Source: Blastocatellia bacterium (GTDB lineage: Bacteria; Acidobacteriota; Blastocatellia; Chloracidobacteriales; JADJPF01). Taken from it: 23,627 nt of DNA. The notes under the pieces were generated by a model, which was not told the DNA's origin, made no database searches, and saw only the letters and a program-made list of their open reading frames with translations. Location of the stretch: positions 1 to 23,627 of the forward strand of contig JAEUQL010000005.1 in assembly GCA_016789295.1 (NCBI GenBank), written 5' to 3'. The position numbers were made by a program, and so were the translations under genes. Of the stretch, positions 16,133-23,627 are shown piece after piece. How positions within the stretch are numbered: the first letter of the stretch is position 1; each line of letters starts with the position of its first letter.

Positions 16133-19100
16133 TTACAAGTTTTTAGAGCTTTTTCTAGCAAAGTTATACTCTTGAACACTGCAAACTGTCATCTGTTCAT
16201 TCTGTAATGACTCTATAGCACTCACTACAGCTTGTGCACCTGTTATTGTTGTGATGCAAGGTATATTGTACTGAGTCGCAGCACTTCTTATAGATCTTTC
16301 ATCATAAAAAGAGAGCTTACCTAACGGAGTATTGATTACAAGTGAAATCTTGTTGCTCTTGATCTGATCTACTATGTTTGGCCTTCCTTCTTCTACCTTG
16401 TAGACAAAATTTGCTGGAACTCCGGCCCTGGACAGAGCATCACAAGTTCCTCTCGTAGCCACTATCTTGAAACCAAGCTGCGAGAGTCTACGCGCTATGG
16501 TTATGACTAGGCTTTTATGGTTGTCATTGACACTTATAAAAACCGTACCTTCTCTAGGAAGGTGATTGCCAGCACCTCTTTGAGCCTTCAGATAGGCTGC
16601 GCCAAACTCTTCTCCGACACCCATAACTTCACCTGTAGAACGCATCTCAGGACCAAGAATTGGATCAACTCCTGGAAATTTGGCAAAAGGAAAGACTGGG
16701 GTTTTAATGTGAAAACGGCTGACAGTCAATTCATCTGGAAGATTGAACTCATCCAACTTTTTACCAGTCATAAGTAGTGCAGCAATCTTTGCAATAGCTA
16801 CACCTGTAGCTTTGCTTACAAATGGAACTGTTCTTGATGCTCTAGGATTAACTTCTAAAACATAAACAGTATCACCCTTTATGGCAAACTGTATATTCAC
16901 AAGACCTACAACCTGTAGAGCCGAAGCTAGCTTGCGCGTATAACTGCGCATCTTCTGTAAGTGCTCGTTTGATACTAAATAAGCTGGAAGCATACACGAA
17001 CTATCACCAGAGTGTATACCTGCTTCCTCAATATGCTCTTGTATTCCAGCAATTACAGTCTGCTGCCCATCAGATAGTGCATCAACATCAACTTCAACAG
17101 CACTCTCCAGAAAACTGTCTATTAGTATTGGCCTGTCTGGAGAGACTTGAGCCGCCGTCTTCATATACTTTTCAAGACTGCTCTCGTCATACACGATCAC
17201 CATTGCTCGCCCACCAAGTACATAACTTGGCCTGACAAGTACTGGATACCCTATCTTGGCTGCAACTTCGCGTGCTTCCTCAAAAGAGACGGCTGTGCCA
17301 TTTGCTGGCTGTGGTATTCCTAACTCAGAAAGTAACTTTCCAAACCGTTTTCTATCTTCTGCAAGATCTATAGATTCAGGTGAAGTTCCAATGATAGGTA
17401 CTCCAGAGTGTAAAAGCTTTAGCGCAAGATTTAGAGGCGTCTGTCCACCAAACTGCACTATCACACCATCAGGTTTTTCGACTTCTACAATGTGCATTAC
17501 ATCTTCAAAAGTTATTGGTTCAAAGTAGAGTCTGTCAGAAGTGTCATAATCGGTGGATACAGTCTCTGGATTACAATTGACCATAATGGTCTCAAAGCCA
17601 GCCTCTTTCAAAGCAAAACTCGCGTGGCAACAGCAGTAGTCAAACTCTATACCTTGCCCAATGCGGTTTGGCCCACTTCCAAGAATCATAATCTTCTTTC
17701 TAGTCGTTGGCTCTGCTTCACATTCTTCTTCATAAGTCGAATAGAGATAAGGAGTGCTAGACTGAAATTCCGCAGCACAAGTATCAACTCTCTTATAAAC
17801 AGGTTGGATACCTAACTCTTTACGACGCTTTCTCACATCATCTTCTGAAATACCAAAGAGTAACCCTAGACGAGAGTCAGAAAGCCCTATCCTTTTTGCT
17901 TCACGAAGTTCCTCTTTGGTCAAAGATTCAAAGCTCTTTTCTCTCAATTCTTTCTGTAACTGGGCAATCTCTTCTATCTGATACAAAAACCAAGGATCTA
18001 TCGAAGTTATTTCTTGAAGTGACTTTACAAACATGCCTCTGTTGAAAGCTTCCCGCAGATAAGTAAGCCTTGAAGCGTTAGGAATTGACAGATGGCGGTA
18101 AAGCTCATCTTCAGAAGTTGTTTCATCAACAGGCAGGCTATTACCATTTTCCAGTGAGCGGATTCCTTTCAGCAATGCTTCCTTAAACGTTCGGCCAATA
18201 GCCATAGCTTCACCAACAGATTTCATCTGTGTGCTCAGTGTTGGATTTGCTCCAGGAAATTTCTCAAATGCCCATTTTGGAATCTTCACTACTACATAAT
18301 CAATAGTCGGCTCAAAGCTAGCAGGTGTTTTTTTAGTAATATCATTTGGAATCTCATCTAATGTGTAGCCAACTGCTAATTTAGCAGCTATTTTTGCTAT
18401 AGGAAAACCTGTAGCTTTTGAAGCAAGTGCAGAAGAGCGAGAAACACGAGGATTCATCTCAATGATCCGAATTTGCCCATTCTTAGGGTCTACAGCAAAC
18501 TGGATGTTTGAACCTCCTGTCTCAACACCTACTTTTCTGATGATTTTAATAGCAGCATCTCGCATCTGCTGATACTCTTTGTCTGTAAGAGTCTGTGCAG
18601 GTGCTACTGTGATCGAATCTCCTGTATGTATTCCTATTGGATCAAGATTTTCTATTGAGCAGATTATCACTACATTATCTGCAAGATCGCGCATAACTTC
18701 TAACTCATACTCTTTCCAACCAATTATAGACTCTTCTACCAAGACCTCATTGATTGGGCTGAGATTTAGTCCACGAGCAGCGATCTGTACAAACTCTTCT
18801 GTGTTGTAAGCAATGCCACCACCACTTCCTCCAAGTGTGAATGAAGGTCGGATAATTGCTGGATAGCCTATCTGATCTACTGCAGCAAGTGCCTGATCGA
18901 GTGTCTTAACAAATGCTGCACGTGGCATCTGGAGCGATATCTCATCCATTGCCTGCTTAAATAAACGCCTATCTTCGGCTACTTTTATGGCATCAAGTTT
19001 TGCACCTATAAGCTCTACTGAATATCTGTCAAGTATGCCTTGTTCAGTAAGTGCTACAGCTAGGTTGAGAGCAGTCTGTCCACCAACAGTTGGCAGAAGT

Positions 19101-19354
19101 GCTTCAGGACGTTCCCTCTCTATCACTGCAGTGACGGCTTCAACCGTAAGAGGTTCTATATAGGTTCTGTCGGCAAGTTCTGGATCGGTCATTATAGTGG
19201 CTGGATTGGAGTTGATCAGTACTACTTCAAAACCTTCCTGCTTGAGTGCTTTACAAGCTTGTGTACCTGAATAGTCAAACTCGCAGGCTTGTCCAATGAT
19301 TATTGGGCCTGAACCTATGATCAGAATTTTCTTGATATCTTGGCGTTTAGGCAT
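16133..19354 (-). CDS. carB: Carbamoyl-phosphate synthase large subunit
   Basis: The 1073-residue protein has normal full length. The N-terminal half begins with GSGPIIIGQACEFDYSGTQA and contains the carboxyphosphate-forming ATP-grasp domain (GGQTALNLAVAL, NPRVSRSSALASKATG). The second half starts near residue 550 with GSGPNRIGQGIEFDYCCCHA and has the carbamate-phosphorylating ATP-grasp domain (FGGQTPLNLAL, NPRASRTVPFVSKATG). The C-terminal 130 or so residues are the MGS-like allosteric domain (FISVNDNHKSL, VINTPLGKLSFYDE). It makes carbamoyl phosphate from bicarbonate, two ATP and ammonia channelled from CarA, for pyrimidine and arginine synthesis. carA is not adjacent: the upstream side holds a broken macro-domain gene, so CarA must be encoded elsewhere. 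A promoter candidate precedes it. Confidence 0.97.
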   Translation of the reverse strand: MPKRQDIKKILIIGSGPIIIGQACEFDYSGTQACKALKQEGFEVVLINSNPATIMTDPELADRTYIEPLTVEAVTAVIERERPEALLPTVGGQTALNLAVALTEQGILDRYSVELIGAKLDAIKVAEDRRLFKQAMDEISLQMPRAAFVKTLDQALAAVDQIGYPAIIRPSFTLGGSGGGIAYNTEEFVQIAARGLNLSPINEVLVEESIIGWKEYELEVMRDLADNVVIICSIENLDPIGIHTGDSITVAPAQTLTDKEYQQMRDAAIKIIRKVGVETGGSNIQFAVDPKNGQIRIIEMNPRVSRSSALASKATGFPIAKIAAKLAVGYTLDEIPNDITKKTPASFEPTIDYVVVKIPKWAFEKFPGANPTLSTQMKSVGEAMAIGRTFKEALLKGIRSLENGNSLPVDETTSEDELYRHLSIPNASRLTYLREAFNRGMFVKSLQEITSIDPWFLYQIEEIAQLQKELREKSFESLTKEELREAKRIGLSDSRLGLLFGISEDDVRKRRKELGIQPVYKRVDTCAAEFQSSTPYLYSTYEEECEAEPTTRKKIMILGSGPNRIGQGIEFDYCCCHASFALKEAGFETIMVNCNPETVSTDYDTSDRLYFEPITFEDVMHIVEVEKPDGVIVQFGGQTPLNLALKLLHSGVPIIGTSPESIDLAEDRKRFGKLLSELGIPQPANGTAVSFEEAREVAAKIGYPVLVRPSYVLGGRAMVIVYDESSLEKYMKTAAQVSPDRPILIDSFLESAVEVDVDALSDGQQTVIAGIQEHIEEAGIHSGDSSCMLPAYLVSNEHLQKMRSYTRKLASALQVVGLVNIQFAIKGDTVYVLEVNPRASRTVPFVSKATGVAIAKIAALLMTGKKLDEFNLPDELTVSRFHIKTPVFPFAKFPGVDPILGPEMRSTGEVMGVGEEFGAAYLKAQRGAGNHLPREGTVFISVNDNHKSLVITIARRLSQLGFKIVATRGTCDALSRAGVPANFVYKVEEGRPNIVDQIKSNKISLVINTPLGKLSFYDERSIRSAATQYNIPCITTITGAQAVVSAIESLQNEQMTVCSVQEYNFARKSSKNL

Positions 19355-19413
19355 TCGATCTCACTTCCGCCTCTGCAGGTCTTTTTTCAAAAGCCATTTC
19401 AAGGCAAACTGTT

Positions 19414-19443
19414 ACTCTAACATCCAAAGATTTTCACCGTCAA
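19414..19443 (-). promoter_or_regulatory. Candidate sigma70-type promoter for carB
   Basis: On the minus strand TTGACG (CGTCAA at 19438-19443) is followed after 18 bases by TAGAGT (ACTCTA at 19414-19419). That matches five of six -35 and four of six -10 consensus positions. Transcription would begin about 50 bases before the carB ATG. No PyrR-type or T-box leader structure is apparent in that short leader. Confidence 0.4.
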
Positions 19444-19549
19444 CGCAATGAAACACAGCATAGATAAGTAGAGAATGGTTCTGATTTGAGCTTGCCGATA
19501 GATGGAGATGGTCAAAATCTCTTCTGAGCTTGAAGGGAACTTACAGGTT

Positions 19550-19565
19550 TGAAGTTACAACTTCA
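19550..19565. promoter_or_regulatory. Perfect 16-base dyad upstream of carB
   Basis: TGAAGTT (19550-19556), two bases, then AACTTCA (19559-19565) is an exact inverted repeat. It is about 195 bases upstream of the carB ATG and 33 bases past the end of the macro-domain pseudogene. It could be an operator for a dimeric regulator or a remnant hairpin. No U tract follows on either strand. Confidence 0.35.
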
Positions 19566-19597
19566 GGAAAAATCACTAAGCTAGAATTTGTCATGTT

Positions 19598-20040
19598 TCA
19601 CTGACTAATCTCTTTTGGCTCATAAATCTCTACAGGTATTTCAAAACAACTTAAAATCTGATTAAGGGTTGGCTGTATATCTTCCCATTCTAACTGTCCA
19701 TTACCACAACCTAAAGCAGGAAAAGCTATAGAAGCTATTCCTCAAGCTTTATATCTCTCTTGAAGATATAACAAACCTCTAATTATATCGTGCAGATTTG
19801 AAGTAGATCTCCAGTCATCTTTAGTTGGAAAGTTTAAGATCCATAGTGAATCAGAGTGCTTAAAAAGGTACGATTCTCCAAGTTTGACCTCTTTTACCTT
19901 ACAACGCGCAATATAGTCCTTGTACATGTCTAGCGGTTCTTAAACTCTAGAGCCAAACTTTTTCCCATAACGCCAACACAATTATTAACTATAGTTTGAC
20001 ATTTAGATTCAAATATATTGCCAGATACTACCTTTAACAT
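19598..20040 (-). pseudogene. Broken single-domain macro (ADP-ribose-binding) protein gene
   Basis: The frame from the ATG at 20038-20040 encodes MLKVVSGNIFESK, then VNNCVGVMGKSLALEF, and stops at a TAG at 19930-19932. The next frame continues with DMYKDYIARCKVKEV, then LWILNFPTKDDWRSTSNLHDI, to a TGA at 19742-19744. After that the same frame goes on with GIASIAFPALGCGNGQLEW and EIYEPKEISQ, ending at a TGA at 19598-19600. Together these rebuild almost a whole macro domain of the DarG-antitoxin/Appr-1''-phosphatase type (NCVGVMGK, INFPTK, and the ALGCGNGGL-like loop). So one net deletion (probably the R-Y/F-P-D junction) and one nonsense codon have broken it. A downstream DNA-binding or DarG C-terminal domain is absent, and no darT toxin is adjacent. 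It would have bound or hydrolysed ADP-ribose when intact. No ribosome binding site is obvious, in keeping with decay. Confidence 0.8.
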
Positions 20041-20094
20041 GGGCTTGCTAACGTGTTTAGAAGAAGCGATTTCATCTCATACAGAAATACTGTT

Positions 20095-20123
20095 ACAGCC
20101 TCCAGTTTTTCGCTAGAGGCTGT
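20095..20123 (-). terminator. Hairpin after the peptide transporter gene
   Basis: ACAGCCTC (20095-20102) pairs exactly with GAGGCTGT (20116-20123) around a 13-base loop that can itself form two further pairs. It lies 6 bases beyond the transporter's stop on the minus strand. The following minus-strand sequence (AACAGTATTTCTG) is not strongly U-rich, so termination is likely by position but not certain. Confidence 0.5.
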
Positions 20124-20129
20124 CTGTTT

Positions 20130-21689
20130 CTACTTAATCCCGCCCATCAACTTTTTAATAGAAGGTGTTAGGACAAACAGTAAAGCGGCAGGAAGTATAG
20201 TAAGTGCCGCAACTGAACCAAAGAGTGTCACCAAAGCACCTTCAGCATTAGGATCGAAATAACCTGCAATGACACCACCCATATAATTTCCAAGCGATAG
20301 CGAGAGAAACCATATTCCCATCATCATTCCAACCAGTTTTGCAGGTGCAAGTTTTGTCACAGTACTCAGACCTACAGGGCTTAAGCAAAGTTCTCCAACG
20401 GTGTGGAAGAAGTAGACAGCTACTAACCAGAATGGAGCTACTTTCACGCCACCAACAGCCAAAGTGGAAGCTACTACTAGAATAAGAAACCCTACACCAA
20501 CAAAGAAGAGACCAAACGAGAATTTGGCTGGACTTGAAGGCTCACGTTTGCCCAAAACTGTCCAAACAAACGTGAAGACTGGAGCTAACAAGATGATGAA
20601 CATCGAGTTTACCGACTGAAAATAGCTTGAAGGAAAATCCCAGCCAAAAATACTGTTTCTAGTAAGTTTTTCGGCAAAGAGGTTGAGACTTGACCCTGCT
20701 TGCTCAAATGCTGACCAGAATACTGCAGAGAAGAAGAATAGAACACAGATCACCAGTACACGCCTGAAATCTTCCTTGCTTGCACCTGAAGCACGAAGGT
20801 AGTAGAGAATAATTCCCATAGCAGTGGGGCCTATCAGAAGAACCACTACATTTAATATTTTGGGAAGATTCTCTGTGACAGTGTTTACATAAGAACTCTG
20901 TGAGATCGAATACGCCACGGCTGCAAACAACCCAAGCCCTACAAGCAATATAACTGCAAGAACGGCAGGACTGGTAGTAGGCTTCTCAGGCTTATTTCCT
21001 ACGTGCTTGATAAAGCGAAACATCGAAACATAGAATATTAACCCTATACTCATTCCAACACCTGCTGCACCAAAACCCCAGTGCCAACTGCCAAGTGGAT
21101 TGTAGCCATTTGAAGAGAGAAAGGTTTTGAATGCACTGCTCTGTGCAAGGTATCCACAAACAAGTGGAGAGATGCCAGCACCAATATTTATACCCATGTA
21201 AAATATTGAAAATCCAGCGTCACGCCTTGGATTATTCTCATAAAGACTTCCAACCATAGAGCTGATGTTTGGTTTCAGAAAGCCAGTCCCCAATACTATT
21301 AGTATCATCCCTGCATAAAAGAACTCTATCTGTGGCATTGCCATAGAGAAATGGCCAAGTGCAATGATGATCCCTCCTACTAGAACAGCATGTCTTGCAC
21401 CCAAAATATTGTCAGCAATCCATCCACCAGGCAGAGCCACAATGTAGACAGCTCCAGTGTATAGCCCGTAAATAAAGGCTGCTCTTGGAGTAGAGTATCC
21501 CAAACCACCATCTGCCAATGCAGCAGTCATATAGAGCACAAGCAAGGCTCTCATACCATAGTAGCTGAAGCGTTCCCACAATTCTGTAAAGAATAGATTT
21601 GCAAGACCTATTGGGTGGCCATAAACCAACGTCTTTGTTGGATCTGCATAGGTTGTTTTTGTTTCAGGCGTAGTTATTGCTTGGCTCAT
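20130..21689 (-). CDS. POT/PTR2 family proton-coupled peptide transporter
   Basis: The 519-residue inner-membrane protein has about 14 membrane spans. It carries the POT proton-coupling motif ExxER in TELWERFSYYGMRALLVLYM (Glu36, Glu39 and Arg40), GGWIADNILGARHAVLVGG in the second signature, and FYMGINIGAGISPLVCGYLAQ, the PTR2 signature. These carriers import di- and tripeptides with protons. The dipeptidyl peptidase gene stops 2 bases before its ATG (TAA-AT-ATG), so the two are translationally coupled, and the peptidase presumably produces the dipeptides that this transporter takes up. GGAG lies about 12 bases before the ATG within the peptidase gene. A hairpin follows its stop. Confidence 0.92.
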   Translation of the reverse strand: MSQAITTPETKTTYADPTKTLVYGHPIGLANLFFTELWERFSYYGMRALLVLYMTAALADGGLGYSTPRAAFIYGLYTGAVYIVALPGGWIADNILGARHAVLVGGIIIALGHFSMAMPQIEFFYAGMILIVLGTGFLKPNISSMVGSLYENNPRRDAGFSIFYMGINIGAGISPLVCGYLAQSSAFKTFLSSNGYNPLGSWHWGFGAAGVGMSIGLIFYVSMFRFIKHVGNKPEKPTTSPAVLAVILLVGLGLFAAVAYSISQSSYVNTVTENLPKILNVVVLLIGPTAMGIILYYLRASGASKEDFRRVLVICVLFFFSAVFWSAFEQAGSSLNLFAEKLTRNSIFGWDFPSSYFQSVNSMFIILLAPVFTFVWTVLGKREPSSPAKFSFGLFFVGVGFLILVVASTLAVGGVKVAPFWLVAVYFFHTVGELCLSPVGLSTVTKLAPAKLVGMMMGIWFLSLSLGNYMGGVIAGYFDPNAEGALVTLFGSVAALTILPAALLFVLTPSIKKLMGGIK

Positions 21690-21691
21690 AT

Positions 21692-23627
21692 TTACAAATT
21701 CTCCAGAATAAACTTTGTCATAGTTTCGCGTAGGTGCTTAACGCGCAGAGGTTGAGTTACACCGTGCCGGGACTTTGGATAGAGCATCAGCTCAAAACGT
21801 TTGCCAGATCTTTGCAGCGCATCAACAAATTGTATTGAGTTCTGTATGTGGACATTGTCATCCATTGTGCCGTGAATGAGCAGAAGTTTTCCGTGCAGGT
21901 TGGCTGCAGCTTCTACTACTGAACTTTTTTTGTAGCCTTCAGGGTTATTTTTTGGTATCCCCATATATCGTTCTGTGTAGATGGAGTCGTAGCTGCGCCA
22001 GTCTGTCACAGGAGCACCCGAAATTCCTATTTTGAAGAGCTTGCTGTGAGTCAGTGCATAGGCCGTCATATAGCCACCATAACTCCAACCCCAAAGACCT
22101 ATCCTCTCTGCATCTACATAAGATTGTTGTTTCAACCAGTTGATACCGTCCTCAAGATCGCGAAGCTCCAGTTCACCCAGATTTTTATAGACTGGATGTG
22201 CTGAATTAATTCCTTTGTTACTGGCTGAACGGTTGTCACATATCCATATAATGTAACCATTCTGTGCAAGCATCTGATGCCATAGATAATCGCTACCACC
22301 CCAACTATCTCTGACTCTTGGTGTACCTGGTCCAGAATATGTGTGAGACATCACAGGATATTTCTTGTTTGGGTCAAAGTTGGGAGGCTTGATCATTACA
22401 GCTTCCATCTCAAAGCCATCACGAGTCTTTACTTTTAGAAATTCGGGCTTGCTAAATTGAAACTCTGAAAGAGCTTCTACCCTGTTTTCATCTATATTTC
22501 TGACAACTTCTCCACTATTATTTCTAAGCTTTACCTGCCAAGGTGTCATAACATTACTACGACTATTAACAAAGAGTGTGAAGCTTGAATTGAAACTAGC
22601 TCTATGGTTGCCTTCTTCTTGGCTCAATCTTGTTAGTGAAGCACCATCAAGCTTGACTTTATAGATATGGTCACTAATTGGACTGTATTGAGAAGCTGAA
22701 AAATAGATCCATTTATCATCTGATGTTCCAAAAATTTCTCTAACATCCCAGTTGCCAGAAGTTACAGCTTTGATCTTTTGTCCATCTCTATTGTAATGAT
22801 AGATGTGCCTCCAACCTGTCTCATCGCTCAACCAGAGAAATGAGCCATCGGCCAACCATTCTGGAAGACCTATTATATCTACCCATTGAGCACTCTTTTC
22901 GCGAAATAGTGTTTTAGTCTTGTGTGTAGTAAGGTCAGCTAGATTTAAGTCTAACCAATTTTGTTCGCGATTCTGAACTTCAAAAACTACTTGTTTAGAG
23001 TCAGGAGTCCATCCTACACGAACGATCAAAAATTCACTGTTTTTGTAAGCATCAAGCTCAATAGTTTTAGGTGCTGCGTCTGTAATGTTTACTACATGTA
23101 AAGATGCTTTAGGGTTTGGATCACCTGGTTTTGGGTAGTTTGTAACTTCGATAGTCTGATCTCGCGGGATCTCATCAACCACTGTAAAAGTTGGGACTCC
23201 AGTCTGGTCGAGGCTCAAAAAAGCTATCTCTTTTGAATCTGGACTCCACCAATAGCCAGTTGTCACACCCCTACCATAAACCTCTTCCTCATAGATCCAG
23301 TCAAAACGACCGTTGAGAAGACTCTTATTTCCATTGTGGGTAAGTTGACGTTCTTTTCTGTTTTTAATATCAACTACATAAATGTTGTAATTTCTGACAA
23401 ATGCTATTTGACTACCATCTGGACTGAAAGTTTCGTCGGTCTCTGTGTCAGCAGGACTATCAGTAAGTCTCACAGCTTTCTGGTTAGCAAAATCATAGTA
23501 GTAGAGGTCATTTGAATGGTTGATGACTGCCCCTGTTTGACTACTGTTGAAGTTAAAGAATGCTTGTCGGCTAAGTCCAGCAGCTTCTTGGGAAGCTATC
23601 CCAACAGCTTCTAAAGCTGTCTTCATC
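21692..23627 (-). CDS. Dipeptidyl peptidase IV-like S9B serine protease, N-terminus cut off
   Basis: The visible part is 644 residues and runs off the right edge. The Met at 23624-23626 is probably internal, because S9B enzymes normally have a signal peptide and further beta-propeller sequence before this KTALEAVGIASQEA segment. The propeller carries WSPDSKEIAFLS-type blades and the IYEEEVYG motif (Glu113-115 of the visible part), which positions the substrate's free N-terminus in DPP4 enzymes. The hydrolase domain has GWSYGGYM (nucleophile Ser515), GTMDDNVH (acidic residue) and SRHGV (His621). It should release N-terminal X-Pro or X-Ala dipeptides, probably in the periplasm. It is coupled to the peptide transporter downstream, which fits peptide scavenging. 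Only the distant N-terminus and secretion signal cannot be seen. Confidence 0.92.
   Translation of the reverse strand, partial: MKTALEAVGIASQEAAGLSRQAFFNFNSSQTGAVINHSNDLYYYDFANQKAVRLTDSPADTETDETFSPDGSQIAFVRNYNIYVVDIKNRKERQLTHNGNKSLLNGRFDWIYEEEVYGRGVTTGYWWSPDSKEIAFLSLDQTGVPTFTVVDEIPRDQTIEVTNYPKPGDPNPKASLHVVNITDAAPKTIELDAYKNSEFLIVRVGWTPDSKQVVFEVQNREQNWLDLNLADLTTHKTKTLFREKSAQWVDIIGLPEWLADGSFLWLSDETGWRHIYHYNRDGQKIKAVTSGNWDVREIFGTSDDKWIYFSASQYSPISDHIYKVKLDGASLTRLSQEEGNHRASFNSSFTLFVNSRSNVMTPWQVKLRNNSGEVVRNIDENRVEALSEFQFSKPEFLKVKTRDGFEMEAVMIKPPNFDPNKKYPVMSHTYSGPGTPRVRDSWGGSDYLWHQMLAQNGYIIWICDNRSASNKGINSAHPVYKNLGELELRDLEDGINWLKQQSYVDAERIGLWGWSYGGYMTAYALTHSKLFKIGISGAPVTDWRSYDSIYTERYMGIPKNNPEGYKKSSVVEAAANLHGKLLLIHGTMDDNVHIQNSIQFVDALQRSGKRFELMLYPKSRHGVTQPLRVKHLRETMTKFILENL

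Noticed and set aside
19355..19597. Riboswitch or attenuator leader for carB
   Set aside because: I see no anti-terminator/terminator pair and no recognised aptamer core; only a promoter and a dyad.
19739..19747. TGA recoding (Sec, Gly or Trp) to rescue the macro-domain gene
   Set aside because: The same gene also needs a frameshift correction, and no SECIS-like element or other sign of recoding is evident; a double lesion is simpler.
1..23627. CRISPR array, tRNA, rRNA, prophage or transposon
   Set aside because: No regularly spaced repeats, no tRNA T-loop with acceptor stem, no transposase or integrase coding sequence were found.

Overview
This window is an ordinary chromosomal stretch of an AT-rich, diderm (Gram-negative-type) bacterium. 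An OmpA-like lipoprotein, a GIN-domain lipoprotein and two Spy/CpxP-like periplasmic proteins point to an outer membrane. Most start codons have GGAGG/AGGA ribosome binding sites, which argues against Bacteroidota. A PknB-type kinase fused to a large membrane domain, a YtxJ bacilliredoxin, and the pairing of an S9B dipeptidyl peptidase with a POT transporter together suggest Acidobacteriota, perhaps near Blastocatellia. That assignment comes from protein style only and is tentative.

Layout. Nearly everything is read leftward (minus strand); the kinase gene (2848-4848) is the one clear exception. The left end (1-156) is a purine-rich non-coding tract with a run of nine G and a terminator-like hairpin. 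Next come a Spy-like protein (157-642), ytxJ (898-1239), a GIN-domain lipoprotein (1336-1995) and a nitroreductase (2011-2715). The nitroreductase is divergent from the membrane-anchored Ser/Thr kinase. The kinase converges on an OmpA-family lipoprotein (4919-5656), with a terminator between the two. After that comes a translation block: gamma-carbonic-anhydrase-like protein, hisS and aspS, tightly packed. Upstream lies an ABC exporter pair (ATPase plus a multi-spanning membrane protein) and a second Spy-like protein. The longest run is carB, mtnA, nagZ and an AmpG-like permease with gaps of 42, 18 and 12 bases, so probably one transcript. Its adjacent nagZ and ampG-like genes make a cell-wall recycling pair: one imports anhydromuropeptides and the other removes their GlcNAc. 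At the right end a dipeptidyl peptidase IV-like enzyme (cut by the window edge) and a POT peptide transporter are separated by two bases and probably form a peptide-scavenging operon.

The most notable item is a broken macro-domain gene (about 19598-20040) between carB and the peptide transporter. Its reading frame is interrupted by one frameshift and one in-frame TGA, yet nearly all conserved macro-domain motifs can still be read across the two frames. The other points of interest are the kinase architecture (a very long activation-segment insert and a C-terminal multi-spanning membrane module) and several unexplained hairpins and dyads in intergenic DNA. I see no CRISPR array, tRNA, rRNA, insertion sequence or prophage, and no convincing new multi-gene system.
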